Made by a program: the position numbers and the translations under genes. Positions 53,087-59,874 of a stretch of 64,000 bases of DNA are shown here, piece after piece (position 1 is the stretch's first letter; each line of letters begins with the position of its first letter). The stretch lies in contig JAUYGN010000032.1 of the NCBI GenBank assembly GCA_030690545.1, positions 1-64,000 of the forward strand, read 5' to 3'. The DNA comes from Solirubrobacteraceae bacterium. GTDB taxonomy: Bacteria > Actinomycetota > Thermoleophilia > Solirubrobacterales > Solirubrobacteraceae. A model generated the notes under the pieces. It ran no database searches and was not told the DNA's origin. It saw only the letters and a program-made list of their open reading frames with translations.

Positions 53087-53752
53087 GTGAGTAGCCGCGC
53101 GCTCTACGTCTGGATCGGCGTTGCGCTAGCCGGCTTGATCGTGCTCGCCGCGATCGTTGGCGACGACGACCCCGAGCCAGCGGCGGTAACCACCACGGTG
53201 ACGGTCACGACACCCCCGCCGTCTCCACCACCACCACCGCCGAGCGAGCCGGTTGAGCCCACCGAGACGATCGCGGACGCCCAGAAAGCCATCGTCGCGA
53301 ACGAGTACGCGGAAGCGCTCGACATCGCCAAGCGCATCGACATAGAGGACACCGTGCGTCAGCGGATCGCGAACCAGCTGGGGCGTCGAGCGTCCGCGGC
53401 CGTCAAGCGCGGCGATCGCAGGGCAGCGAGCAGCCTGCTGCGTCAGGCCGGCGACTATCCGGGCACGCAGGCGACGACGCAGGCTCAAGCAAGTCTCCGT
53501 GCTGCGCAGGGCCGCGCGAGCGCTCGCCGCACTGCTGCGCGGGCCGCGGCGGAACGGGCACGTCAGGCGCGGGCCGCGGCCGAGCAGACAGCAGCCGAGC
53601 CCTCGGCGAGCAACTGCGACCCGAACTACAGCGGGTGCGTGCCGCCATACCCACCCGACGTCAACTGCGCAGACGTCAGCGGTCCAGTCCAGGTGCTGGG
53701 CAGCGACCCGCACGGCTTGGATCGTGACGGCGACGGCATCGGCTGCGAATAG
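53087..53752 (+). CDS. Single-pass membrane protein with excalibur domain
   Basis: A 221-residue protein with an N-terminal helix (LYVWIGVALAGLIVLAAIVG), a Pro-rich linker, a helical repeat-like region (IADAQKAIVANEYAEALDIAKRI) and a C-terminal excalibur motif: NCADVSGPVQVLGSDPHGLDRDGDGIGCE, with the DxDxDGxxCE calcium loop. It is probably extracellular and anchored. It starts with GTG 3 bp after the previous gene and shares its TM plus VTVT linker style. Confidence 0.75.
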   Translation: MSSRALYVWIGVALAGLIVLAAIVGDDDPEPAAVTTTVTVTTPPPSPPPPPPSEPVEPTETIADAQKAIVANEYAEALDIAKRIDIEDTVRQRIANQLGRRASAAVKRGDRRAASSLLRQAGDYPGTQATTQAQASLRAAQGRASARRTAARAAAERARQARAAAEQTAAEPSASNCDPNYSGCVPPYPPDVNCADVSGPVQVLGSDPHGLDRDGDGIGCE

Positions 53753-53819
53753 GCGAACCATCCGGACCGCCGGCCACCACGGCCCGCCAGCTTGACGCCG
53801 GCTCCCGTGTCGTAGAGGC

Positions 53820-54191
53820 TTGATCCCGATGAGACTCAGACGCGCTGTCCCGGCCGGCCTGTTGGTGGCCCTGATCCTCCCGGCAACGGCCCCGGCGACC
53901 GCTCTGGAGCGTGCGCCCGTCGGCTACACGTGGTGCGGCTACCGCGACTTCATGACGAACGAGTGGTCACGCAACGTGACGCCGGACGGTGCGTTCATGG
54001 TCGCGTACGCACGCGGCATGACGTGTGCCGCGGCGATCCGCAACGCGCGGCGCGTCACGTTCGCTCGCGGGGGGCCGCGACGCGCGGGCTACCGGTGCCT
54101 GACGATGCGTTCCGCGCACGAGTTCCTTGACTATCGGTGCACGGCCCGCTCGGGCAAGCGTCGCGCGTTTCGCGTTCGCACCGGCGCGTAG
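53820..54191 (+). CDS. Small secreted protein
   Basis: About 120 residues with a signal peptide (AVPAGLLVALILPATAPATALE) and a compact Cys-containing domain (YTWCGYRDFM, ARGMTCAAAIRNARRV, YRCLTMRSAHEFLDYRCTA). Four cysteines could form two disulphides. It starts at TTG 53820 or, more likely, ATG 53829. The pattern resembles short secreted proteins of unknown role in Solirubrobacter-type bacteria. Confidence 0.65.
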   Translation: MIPMRLRRAVPAGLLVALILPATAPATALERAPVGYTWCGYRDFMTNEWSRNVTPDGAFMVAYARGMTCAAAIRNARRVTFARGGPRRAGYRCLTMRSAHEFLDYRCTARSGKRRAFRVRTGA

Positions 54192-54193
54192 CG

Positions 54194-54503
54194 TCAAGCA
54201 GCTCGTCGAGGCGCCCGCTCGCCGGGACGTAGCGGGCGGCTGAAGCCGTCGCTGGCGTAAACCTCGAGCTCGTCGCGGTCTGATCGCTCAAGCAGCTCGG
54301 CCGCGATGTCCTCAAGCGATGTTGCCGTGGCCAGCATGATCCATGGCTCGGCGGTGTTGGTGATGACGTAGAGGGTCCATGCGAACGGATATTCCTAGCT
54401 TTGCCGCCGGCTCCTCGCATGTCGCAGCCATGTCCGGTGCGTGGTGGAGAATCACACGTCCCTTGACGACCTTCAGCTCCCAGGCGTGGGAGTTGAAGGA
54501 CAA
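54194..54503 (-). pseudogene. Frameshifted small gene
   Basis: The minus strand holds a credible C-terminal reading, EYPFAWTLYVITNTAEPWIMLATATSLEDIAAELLERSDRDELEVYASDGFS, ending at TGA 54194. A stop precedes it directly in the same frame. A matching N-terminus (FNSHAWELKVVKGRVILHHAPDMAATCEE) is in the neighbouring frame from 54503. A single indel near 54395 would join them. No family is recognised. Confidence 0.5.
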
Positions 54504-54591
54504 TCACGTCTTGCGCTGAGGCGCGTAGGCTGCAGACCAGACACCTGCAAGCGTCGCACCCAGTCGGACAGAAGTCCAGATCGGAGGGCTG

Positions 54592-54867
54592 ATGAGCGAC
54601 GAGGACGCAGGCGAAATCGAGTATCACCCAAAGCGGCGCGCAAACCTTGCCGCCAAGTGCCCGCGGCACCCCAAGAAGGACTGGCGACCGCTTGTCGCGC
54701 GTGCCTGGGACGCTGGGTGGTGGTGCGAGTGGGGTGGTAACTACGTCCGATGTTGGCCGCCGGACAAGTCCACGCCCGCTGTGTCGCTGCCAAGCACGCC
54801 GAGCAGCAGCCGGACGCTTGAGAACTACACGAAGAAGATGGAGCGGGCGGGGCTGCCGAAGCGCTAG
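54592..54867 (+). CDS. HicA-like small protein
   Basis: A 91-residue protein: HPKKDWRPLVARAWDAGWWCEWGGNYVRCWPPDKSTPAVSLPSTPSSSRTLENYTKKMERAGL. The middle helix, the basic/aromatic hairpin and the final TPSSSRTLENYTKKMERAG helix follow the HicA double-stranded-RNA-binding-like pattern. The usual catalytic His of HicA (GGxHxxF) is replaced by GGNYVRC, so mRNA cleavage is doubtful. GGAGGG lies upstream of the ATG. It overlaps tail-to-tail with the next gene by 4 bp. Confidence 0.6.
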   Translation: MSDEDAGEIEYHPKRRANLAAKCPRHPKKDWRPLVARAWDAGWWCEWGGNYVRCWPPDKSTPAVSLPSTPSSSRTLENYTKKMERAGLPKR

Positions 54868-55151
54868 GCGATGACGGACGACTTCGCGAACCGCAGCGGC
54901 GTCTCGCCCTCGATGATCTCCTGCACGCGCGCGAGGGTCGACTCGAGTTCTTGCTCGTCGTCCGCCTCGGTCGTGAACAGGAGATGGATCTCAAGCGGCT
55001 CCAGCGTGTAGCCGACCGCCGGCCCATCGACGCAGCTCTTCGCGTACGTCTCAACGGCCTCCAGAACAGCCTCAGCACGCGTTGCCAGGGCATCGGCGTC
55101 AAGCGGACCATGAAGTCCCAGACGCATCTCAATCTCGCGCTCGCTCATCAT
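54864..55151 (-). CDS. Small hypothetical protein, convergent partner of the HicA-like gene
   Basis: A 95-residue alpha/beta protein: EIEMRLGLHGPLDADALATRAEAVLEAVETYAKS, then GYTLEPLEIHLLFTTEADDEQELESTLARVQEIIEG. AGGGAG precedes MM. It does not look like HicB. Its end overlaps the HicA-like gene end by 4 bp; a paired role is possible but unproven. Confidence 0.55.
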   Translation of the reverse strand: MMSEREIEMRLGLHGPLDADALATRAEAVLEAVETYAKSCVDGPAVGYTLEPLEIHLLFTTEADDEQELESTLARVQEIIEGETPLRFAKSSVIA

Positions 55152-55275
55152 GCTCCCTTTCGGATCGGATCGCGGCCAGTGTCACGTGACGACGGACTAC
55201 CCAGCGCGGACGGTTGATCCATGCCATGCCAGCGTAACCCATCTCGAGGATCGGTAACCTCGCAAACAACGAAGA

Positions 55276-55302
55276 CCCCCGCAGCCGCTGAGGCTACGGG
55301 GG
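55276..55302. terminator. Hairpin terminator between converging units
   Basis: CCCCCGCAGCC and GGCTACGGGGG form an 11-bp stem with one mismatch around GCTGA. It lies at the 3' end of the Rpf-like gene (minus strand), between it and the 95-residue gene. Only short T or A runs flank it. Confidence 0.6.
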
Positions 55303-55338
55303 TTAGCTGGCGCATTTCTTGCTGGCCATCGCCTGGGA

Positions 55339-55795
55339 TCAGCAGAGCACCCACGCATGGAGGCCCTGCGAACGCAGTACCCGACGAGCTACCCGCTCCT
55401 GCTCCACCGGGGAAGCTGCGGCAGCTGGGTAGTGATCGCCGTTGCGACGGCCGCCGTTGGCGTACCACGTCGAGTCGATGACCTGGAACTTGCCGCCGGC
55501 GGTGCTCTGCGGGTTCCGGGCGCGCGCCGCCGCCCACTGGCCGAGATGGGCGCCGCTCTCGCCGTGCCATGTGCAGCGCGGCATCGGGTGGCGCTTGTAT
55601 CGCGCCATCTCGGGCGACCCGCTTTGCGCGGACGCGGTGGACGCAGCGCATGCTCGAGCAGCCGCCGTGACGCTTGGCGAACTCGCGCTGCCTGACGCGC
55701 TCCTGGCATGCCTTGCCGCACGAGGCGGCACCGGCGATCGTGGGGGCAGCGGTGAGTGCCGCGGCGGCGAGCGCTGCGGTGACGATGAGTCGGAT
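55339..55795 (-). pseudogene. Rpf-like transglycosylase gene, frameshifted
   Basis: The catalytic part, MPRCTWHGESGAHLGQWAAARARNPQSTAGGKFQVIDSTWYANGG, is typical of resuscitation-factor-like transglycosylases (CTWHGESG with the catalytic Glu). Its signal peptide (LIRLIVTAALAAAALTAAPTIAGAASCGKACQERV) lies in another frame upstream, so one indel near 55610-55640 separates them. The signal frame has no ATG/GTG/TTG: an ideal AGGAGG is followed 9 bp later by ATC (55795). Read intact, it would be a secreted muralytic enzyme. Confidence 0.6.
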
Positions 55796-55829
55796 GAGGT
55801 CGTGCCTCCTGCTTCGGGTCGCGCGCCCG

Positions 55830-56347
55830 CTACGGGGCAGCGCATGCCGAAGCCGAAGGCCTTTTCGTGGTCACGCCATGGCCACCACGTCCCAAGGCGC
55901 CAGAATCCCCACGGCCGCTCCTTGGGGCAAAGAGGACCAGCGTCCGGGCGCCGCCGGGGAGCGATCGCGTGCGATGCGCGTAGTGGGCGGTGCGCCGGCG
56001 CAGCATCCCCGGCCGCATCCGCTCGCCGGCGACCTCGCCGATTGGGCCGCGCTCGGGCGCGTGCGGCAGGGCGGGCACGGCATCCAGCACTGCGAGCGAC
56101 GCAGGCCCTCGTCGCTATCGCGCAGGAGCGGGTCGCTCGCCTCGTACGCCGCGACGAGCTCGGGTCGTCGACGCGCTCCGAGCCGCCGCAGCCAGGGCAG
56201 GGCACGATGTCGTCGTAGCCACCGCGCAGCACGAACGTCCAGAACGGCGACGGGTGGTCGTGGAACGACAGATCCTCCGAGCCGGGGAGGAAGTGGTGGA
56301 TCATCAGCTTCCGGCCGCGGACACGCAGGATCGTCCAGCGGTGCCAT
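55830..56347 (-). pseudogene. Cupin-like gene with several frameshifts
   Basis: Pieces of one protein are scattered over three frames: RWTILRVRGRKLMIHHFLPGSEDLSFHDHPSPFWTFVLRGGYDDIVPCPGCGG, then ELVAAYEASDPLLRDSDEGLRR, then EVAGERMRPGMLRRRTAHYAHRTRSLPGGARTLVLFAP, then ERPWGFWRLGTWWPWRDHEKAFGFGMRC. HDHPSPFW and the later WGFW resemble phage-associated RmlC-like cupins. At least three indels are needed, so the gene is dead or the sequence is error-rich here. Confidence 0.6.
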
Positions 56348-56380
56348 GATCGGGCACGCGGGCGGGCCGATGACCTCGCG

Positions 56381-56589
56381 CTAGATCGGCCAGCGTCCGA
56401 TGAGACGCGCCGGCTCGCCGGCGTTGTCCATCACCGTCTCGCCCGCCATCAGAACGGGACCCGTGATCAATGAGTGGGCAGGCGAGGTCGAACGTCTTGG
56501 CGTTTCATCGGCTCCGAGCAGATGCAGCCGGCGGCGCGCAGCGCGTCGATGGCCTCCTTCTCCGTCTGGAGATGGGAGAGGTCGGGCAT
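56381..56589 (-). pseudogene. Short phage-like gene, frameshifted
   Basis: ATG at 56589 begins MPDLSHLQTEKEAIDALRAAGCICSEPMKRQDV. The continuation AHSLITGPVLMAGETVMDNAGEPARLIGRWPI to the TAG at 56381 is in the next frame. One indel near 56490 separates them. The function is unknown. Confidence 0.45.
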
Positions 56590-56768
56590 CGCCACGGACC
56601 TGAGGGCGGGCCATCCACCGACGCTGGCTCCGCGCTGGCGTCGCTCGGCGCGTCATCGTGGCCAGTTGGAACAACGGGGCCGACACGCCTCGCATGAGGC
56701 CACATCGCGCCACATCACGATTTGGCGCGTGTGCAGGGAAATCAGGCTTCCCGGCTAGCCGATCGCCC

Positions 56769-56814
56769 CCATGGTAAGGAAGGGGGTCATCGGTTCGAGT
56801 CCGATGGAGGGCTT
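56769..56814. repeat. tRNA-Thr 3' half, copy 2 (att site)
   Basis: CCATGGTAAGGAAGGGGG and TCATCGGTTCGAGTCCGATG, then GAGGGCTT, repeat the anticodon loop to the 3' end of tRNA-Thr. There is one extra G in the variable region and a different but self-complementary T-stem. There is no 5' half, so it is not a tRNA gene. Confidence 0.9.
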
Positions 56815-56816
56815 CG

Positions 56817-57047
56817 TTGGTTCTGTTCGGCGACCTCGAGCCCGCTGCGGTCCTCCCCGCGGCGGAGGTCGCCGTTGAGGTCCGCCGCCGGACCGACCAG
56901 CTGCTTGCGCGCCTGTCGCGCCGCGACGACCACGGCGCGCTCCTAGCCAACGGACATGTCAGGGCGGCCCTCAGAGAGATAGCCGCCAAGGCCGCCGCGC
57001 TGCGGCACGAGACGCCGCTCAGCTTCGCGTGGGCACGCTCGTCGTGA
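56817..57047 (+). CDS. Possible small hypothetical protein
   Basis: A 76-residue frame opening right after the tRNA-Thr copy (AEVAVEVRRRTDQLLARLSRRDDHGALLANGHVRAALREIAAKAAALRHET). It is helical and plausible but has a TTG start without a ribosome site. It may be a fragment of a phage-like protein. Confidence 0.35.
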   Translation: MVLFGDLEPAAVLPAAEVAVEVRRRTDQLLARLSRRDDHGALLANGHVRAALREIAAKAAALRHETPLSFAWARSS

Positions 57048-57106
57048 GACTGCCTTGCGTGGACGTTCGCGAGGCCTACGCGGCACGTGGCCGCAGCGGT
57101 CTGTTG

Positions 57107-57307
57107 CTACGCCGCCGCGGCGCGGAGAGCGTCGGCGACGACCTGCTCAATGTCGCGGCCTTCGCGTTCCGCACGTTCGGTCAGGCGGTCGAGTGTCCCG
57201 CCGTCGACGGGAACCGTGACGGTCACCGCGATGTCCGGGTTGCCGGGCGTGGAATGGACCTCAGCCCCTGCGAGCGCGTCGGGAGCGTTGTCGTGAACGT
57301 CGGCCAT
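57107..57307 (-). CDS. Putative antitoxin (ribbon-helix-helix-like)
   Basis: A 66-residue protein with a Pro-flanked strand (PDIAVTVTVPVDGGTLDRLTERAEREGRDIEQVVADALRAA) resembling the strand-helix-helix of RHH antitoxins. It lies 17 bp downstream of the BrnT/RelE-like gene on the same strand, toxin-first order. The ATG at 57307 is preferred over the longer ORF. Confidence 0.55.
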   Translation of the reverse strand: MADVHDNAPDALAGAEVHSTPGNPDIAVTVTVPVDGGTLDRLTERAEREGRDIEQVVADALRAAAA

Positions 57308-57324
57308 CCTTCCATCATGACGGG

Positions 57325-57612
57325 TCAGCGGGCCTTCCGGTAGAGGGCGATCTGCGCTGGAGTGGCGTCCCACGCCGTCATCACGTGCCATCGGCCGTGG
57401 TCGTCCGTGTCGCGGTCGACCACGACCGTGATCACCCGGCCATCTGGCGTCGGGACAATGACGTAACGACTGTGCTCGGCACGCGGGTTCGGGGTCGCCG
57501 TCCAGACGACTTGAGCCGCTCGGAAGAGCGACAGCGCGTCTTCCTTGGACAGCCCGCGCTCGGCGAGCTTCCGAAGGGCTTCGAGGTTGAACTCGAGCGA
57601 GAGGAACGGCAC
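57325..57612 (-). CDS. Putative toxin (BrnT/DUF4258-like)
   Basis: A 95-residue protein: FNLEALRKLAERGLSKEDALSLFRAAQVVWTATPNPRAEHSRYVIVPTPDGRVITVVVDRDTDDHGRWHVMTAWDATPAQIALYRK. The order of helices, the Arg-Tyr strand and the final VMTAWDATPAQ motif is that of BrnT-like small RNases. With the RHH-like gene it forms a probable type II toxin-antitoxin pair that may stabilise the element. Confidence 0.6.
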   Translation of the reverse strand: MPFLSLEFNLEALRKLAERGLSKEDALSLFRAAQVVWTATPNPRAEHSRYVIVPTPDGRVITVVVDRDTDDHGRWHVMTAWDATPAQIALYRKAR

Positions 57613-57792
57613 CAGCCAGAACCTACGAGGCGAATCAGATGAACAGACGTCGATCGATCCCGCCTGCTTCCGGTGCGCGCCACAACGGTGCCGGCTACGG
57701 CACCCCGTGCCCGCGATCGCTGAGGGCGCAGCGAGGGCGGCTTCAAGCCGCGGGCCAGAACGGACAGGGGCAAGGCCCCGGACGGGGCTCGG
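57613..57792. other. Gap with weak coding signal
   Basis: The plus strand contains MNRRRSIPPASGARHNGAGYGTP near 57639, which faintly recalls the N-terminus of small phage DNA-packaging proteins. The frame does not continue sensibly. No gene is called. Confidence 0.25.
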
Positions 57793-58035
57793 CTATTCGT
57801 CGGGGATTGCCACGCACTCGTAGTTGTCGTTTACCTTGCCTCCCATTGCCTCGCACTCTGCCTTTAGCGCGCGGCCGCCGTCCCAGGCCGTAACGCCATC
57901 GCACAGTCTGTGGCCGGGATACTCAGCACAGTCGACGAGGGCGGGATTCTTCGGCTCGGCCTGCTCAGCGCCACAACTCGTGATCGCAACTGCGGTCACG
58001 AGAATCGCGAGAGCATGAAGACGACGACGACGCAT
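57793..58035 (-). CDS. Small lipoprotein
   Basis: An 80-residue protein with a lipoprotein signal (LHALAILVTAVAITSC, lipobox ITSC) and a small Cys-rich domain (VDCAEYPGHRLCDGVTAWDGGRALKAECEAMGGKVNDNYECVAIP). AGGAG lies 9 bp upstream of the ATG at 58035. The function is unknown; the cysteine spacing suggests disulphides outside the cell. Confidence 0.65.
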   Translation of the reverse strand: MRRRRLHALAILVTAVAITSCGAEQAEPKNPALVDCAEYPGHRLCDGVTAWDGGRALKAECEAMGGKVNDNYECVAIPDE

Positions 58036-58388
58036 CGGTGCATTCTCCTGCTTCTCGATCCGAGAGCGACCCTGGCTAGCGCTCCTGAGAGCCCCACAGG
58101 GTGGGCGGCTCGAAGTCTGCCCCTGTGAACGCGCCAAGAGTTATCCAGTAGGGGTGCGGGTCGAGGGGAGTCTGTTCGCCCCGAGAGCCCTGGGGATGCT
58201 GGGGCTGGCTGGTGCAGGCACTCTTGTCGGCGAGCCTGAGAACGTCGGAAGGGCGTGACGTTCGCCGAACTCCACTGTCGATGATCTTGTCATAGATCGC
58301 CTGGACCTTGCTCGCCCAGAGGGCGCAGTTAGCCTTCGCCAGCATGTGTTCGGCTTGCCGTACGTACGGTGATACGACACTTGGCGGT
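58036..58388. other. Non-coding or decayed stretch before the last att copy
   Basis: About 350 bp hold a minus-strand frame (58076-58345) ending GADFEPPTLWGSQ. It resembles antisense-tRNA style read-through rather than a known protein. Nothing can be supported here. Confidence 0.3.
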
Positions 58389-58433
58389 CCATGGTAAGGA
58401 AGGGGTCATCGGTTCGAGTCCGATGGAGGGCTT
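58389..58433. repeat. tRNA-Thr 3' half, copy 3 (attR)
   Basis: CCATGGTAAGGAAGGGGTCA and TCGGTTCGAGTCCGATGGAG, then GGCTT, form a complete tRNA-Thr 3' half with an ATCGG/CCGAT T-stem. Joined to the 5' half at 51220 it would make a regular tRNA-Thr, so this is probably the original host end. Confidence 0.9.
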
Positions 58434-58461
58434 GCCGGCGTGACGGCGCGCGGTATCCGGC

Positions 58462-58881
58462 TCAGCCCATCGGGCGCCCGTCACGCCGCGGCCGTGGGAA
58501 CCGCGCGTCCTCTGCGAACTCGGCGTAGCGGTCGAGGAACGTCGCGAGCAGCGTGCTCGTGTGCTTCAGCTCGGTCGCCGATTCGTGCAGGTGCGCCAGG
58601 CCCGCCGGTGTCAGCTCGTAGGTCCGCCGGTCCGGTCCGCCGGTCGACTTCTCCCACGCCGAGCGGACGAGGCCGTCGCTCTCCAGCGCGCGCAGCGCGC
58701 GATACAGGCGGCCTGGATCGTCGCGGCTGAAGCCCAGCGGTCGCAGGCGCTCGTGCAGCTCGTAGCCGTGCGCGGGGTGGTCGCGCAGGAGCAGCAGCAG
58801 GCATGGCCGCAGGAAGTTCTTCGGCAGCCCCTGCGCCGGTGTGTGATCGCTCGCGATAGCGGCCCCATCATGCCACCGCAA
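58462..58881 (-). CDS. PadR-family transcriptional regulator
   Basis: A 139-residue protein with the PadR winged helix (RPCLLLLLRDHPAHGYELHERLRPLGFSRDDPGRLYRALRALESDGLVRSAWEKSTGGPDRRTYELTPAGLAHLHESATEL) and a short C-terminal dimer helix. It represses genes, often for drug or phenolic stress; the target here is unknown. It starts at TTG 58881 or just downstream, near the DsbA-family gene. Confidence 0.88.
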   Translation of the reverse strand: MRWHDGAAIASDHTPAQGLPKNFLRPCLLLLLRDHPAHGYELHERLRPLGFSRDDPGRLYRALRALESDGLVRSAWEKSTGGPDRRTYELTPAGLAHLHESATELKHTSTLLATFLDRYAEFAEDARFPRPRRDGRPMG

Positions 58882-58902
58882 GCGGCATTCCCGCGGCCGC
58901 TG

Positions 58903-59595
58903 TCAGCAGCCGCTGCCGTCCGCGTCGCACGTCTCGCTGCTCGCAGCGACCGCCGGCGGTGGGTTGGCGGCGCGCCCCTGGCGCAAGAGCTCGACGAGCG
59001 CCTCGGGCGGGTGCGCGCCCGACGCGCCGATCGCCCGATCGACGACGAAGAACGGCACGGCGCTGATGCCCAGCCGCGACGCGCTGCGCTCGTCCTCGCG
59101 CACCTCGGCGCCGTAGCGGTCGCCGCTCAGCACGTCGTGCACCTCGCCGGCGGGCAGGCCGACCTCGAGCGCGAGCCGTTCGAGCGTCGGGGCGTCGGAG
59201 ATCAACTCGCCCTCGCTGAGATAGGCGCGCATCAGGCGCTCCTGCATCGCGTCCTGCGCGTCATGCGCGGCCGCGAGGTGCACGATCCGGTGGGCGTCGA
59301 ACGTGTTGCCCGCGCGGGCGATGTCGAAGTGAAACTCAAGGCCGTCGCGAGCCGCGGTCTCGGTCACGCGGGCTTGCATCGCCAGCGCCTCGTCACGGGG
59401 CACGGCGTACTTCTCGGCGAGATGCGTGGCGCCGTCGACCGTGCGCTCGCGCGGCGCCTGAGGATCGAGCTCGAAGCTGCGCCAGGTGATCGTCACCTCG
59501 TCGCGGTGCTCGTAGGCGGCGAGCGCGGCCTCCAGGCGCCGCTTGCCGACGTAGCACCACGGACAGGCGATGTCCGACCAGACCTCGACGTGCAT
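58903..59595 (-). CDS. DsbA-family oxidoreductase, FrnE-like
   Basis: A 230-residue protein. VEVWSDIACPWCYVGKRRLEAAL has the CPWC active site, followed by the helical insertion and the cis-Pro loop RLGISAVPFFVVDRAIGASGAHP. This is the 2-hydroxychromene-isomerase/FrnE branch, which is cytosolic. The C-terminus ends CDADGSGC, an extra Cys pair that could relay electrons. It is divergent from the small membrane protein at 59645. Confidence 0.9.
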   Translation of the reverse strand: MHVEVWSDIACPWCYVGKRRLEAALAAYEHRDEVTITWRSFELDPQAPRERTVDGATHLAEKYAVPRDEALAMQARVTETAARDGLEFHFDIARAGNTFDAHRIVHLAAAHDAQDAMQERLMRAYLSEGELISDAPTLERLALEVGLPAGEVHDVLSGDRYGAEVREDERSASRLGISAVPFFVVDRAIGASGAHPPEALVELLRQGRAANPPPAVAASSETCDADGSGC

Positions 59596-59644
59596 GATCT
59601 CGAGCGTAGCGCCTCCCGCGAGGTCTGCGTCTAGGCTCCGCGGG

Positions 59645-59806
59645 GTGAACCTCTCCCTGCTCGTCTACGTGATCGTGGGCGCCTTCGTCGCCGCCGCGCA
59701 CGACTTCTTCGACCACGTCGGCTCGATTCGCGGCGTCGCGTCGGCGGTGATCGCGATCCTCACCTGGCCGCTCGTCCTGCTCGGCGTCGAGATCCGCATC
59801 ACCTGA
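59645..59806 (+). CDS. Small membrane protein
   Basis: A 53-residue protein with two hydrophobic helices (LSLLVYVIVGAFVAAAHDFF and VASAVIAILTWPLVLLGVEI). The GTG at 59645 is chosen because upstream residues of the ORF look non-coding. No family is recognised; such miniproteins recur in actinobacteria. Confidence 0.55.
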   Translation: MNLSLLVYVIVGAFVAAAHDFFDHVGSIRGVASAVIAILTWPLVLLGVEIRIT

Positions 59807-59874
59807 CCGAGCGCGGCGGACTACGATCGCGCCACCGTGAGGACCCCAGATCGCTTGGCGCAGGATCGAGAGCC

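Noticed and set aside
56769-56814. Extra tRNA-Thr gene
   Set aside because: Only the anticodon loop to the 3' end is present; there is no D-arm or 5' acceptor here or at 58389.
58076-58345. 89-residue minus-strand ORF ending GADFEPPTLWGSQ
   Set aside because: No domain or ribosome site; looks like read-through sequence next to an att copy.
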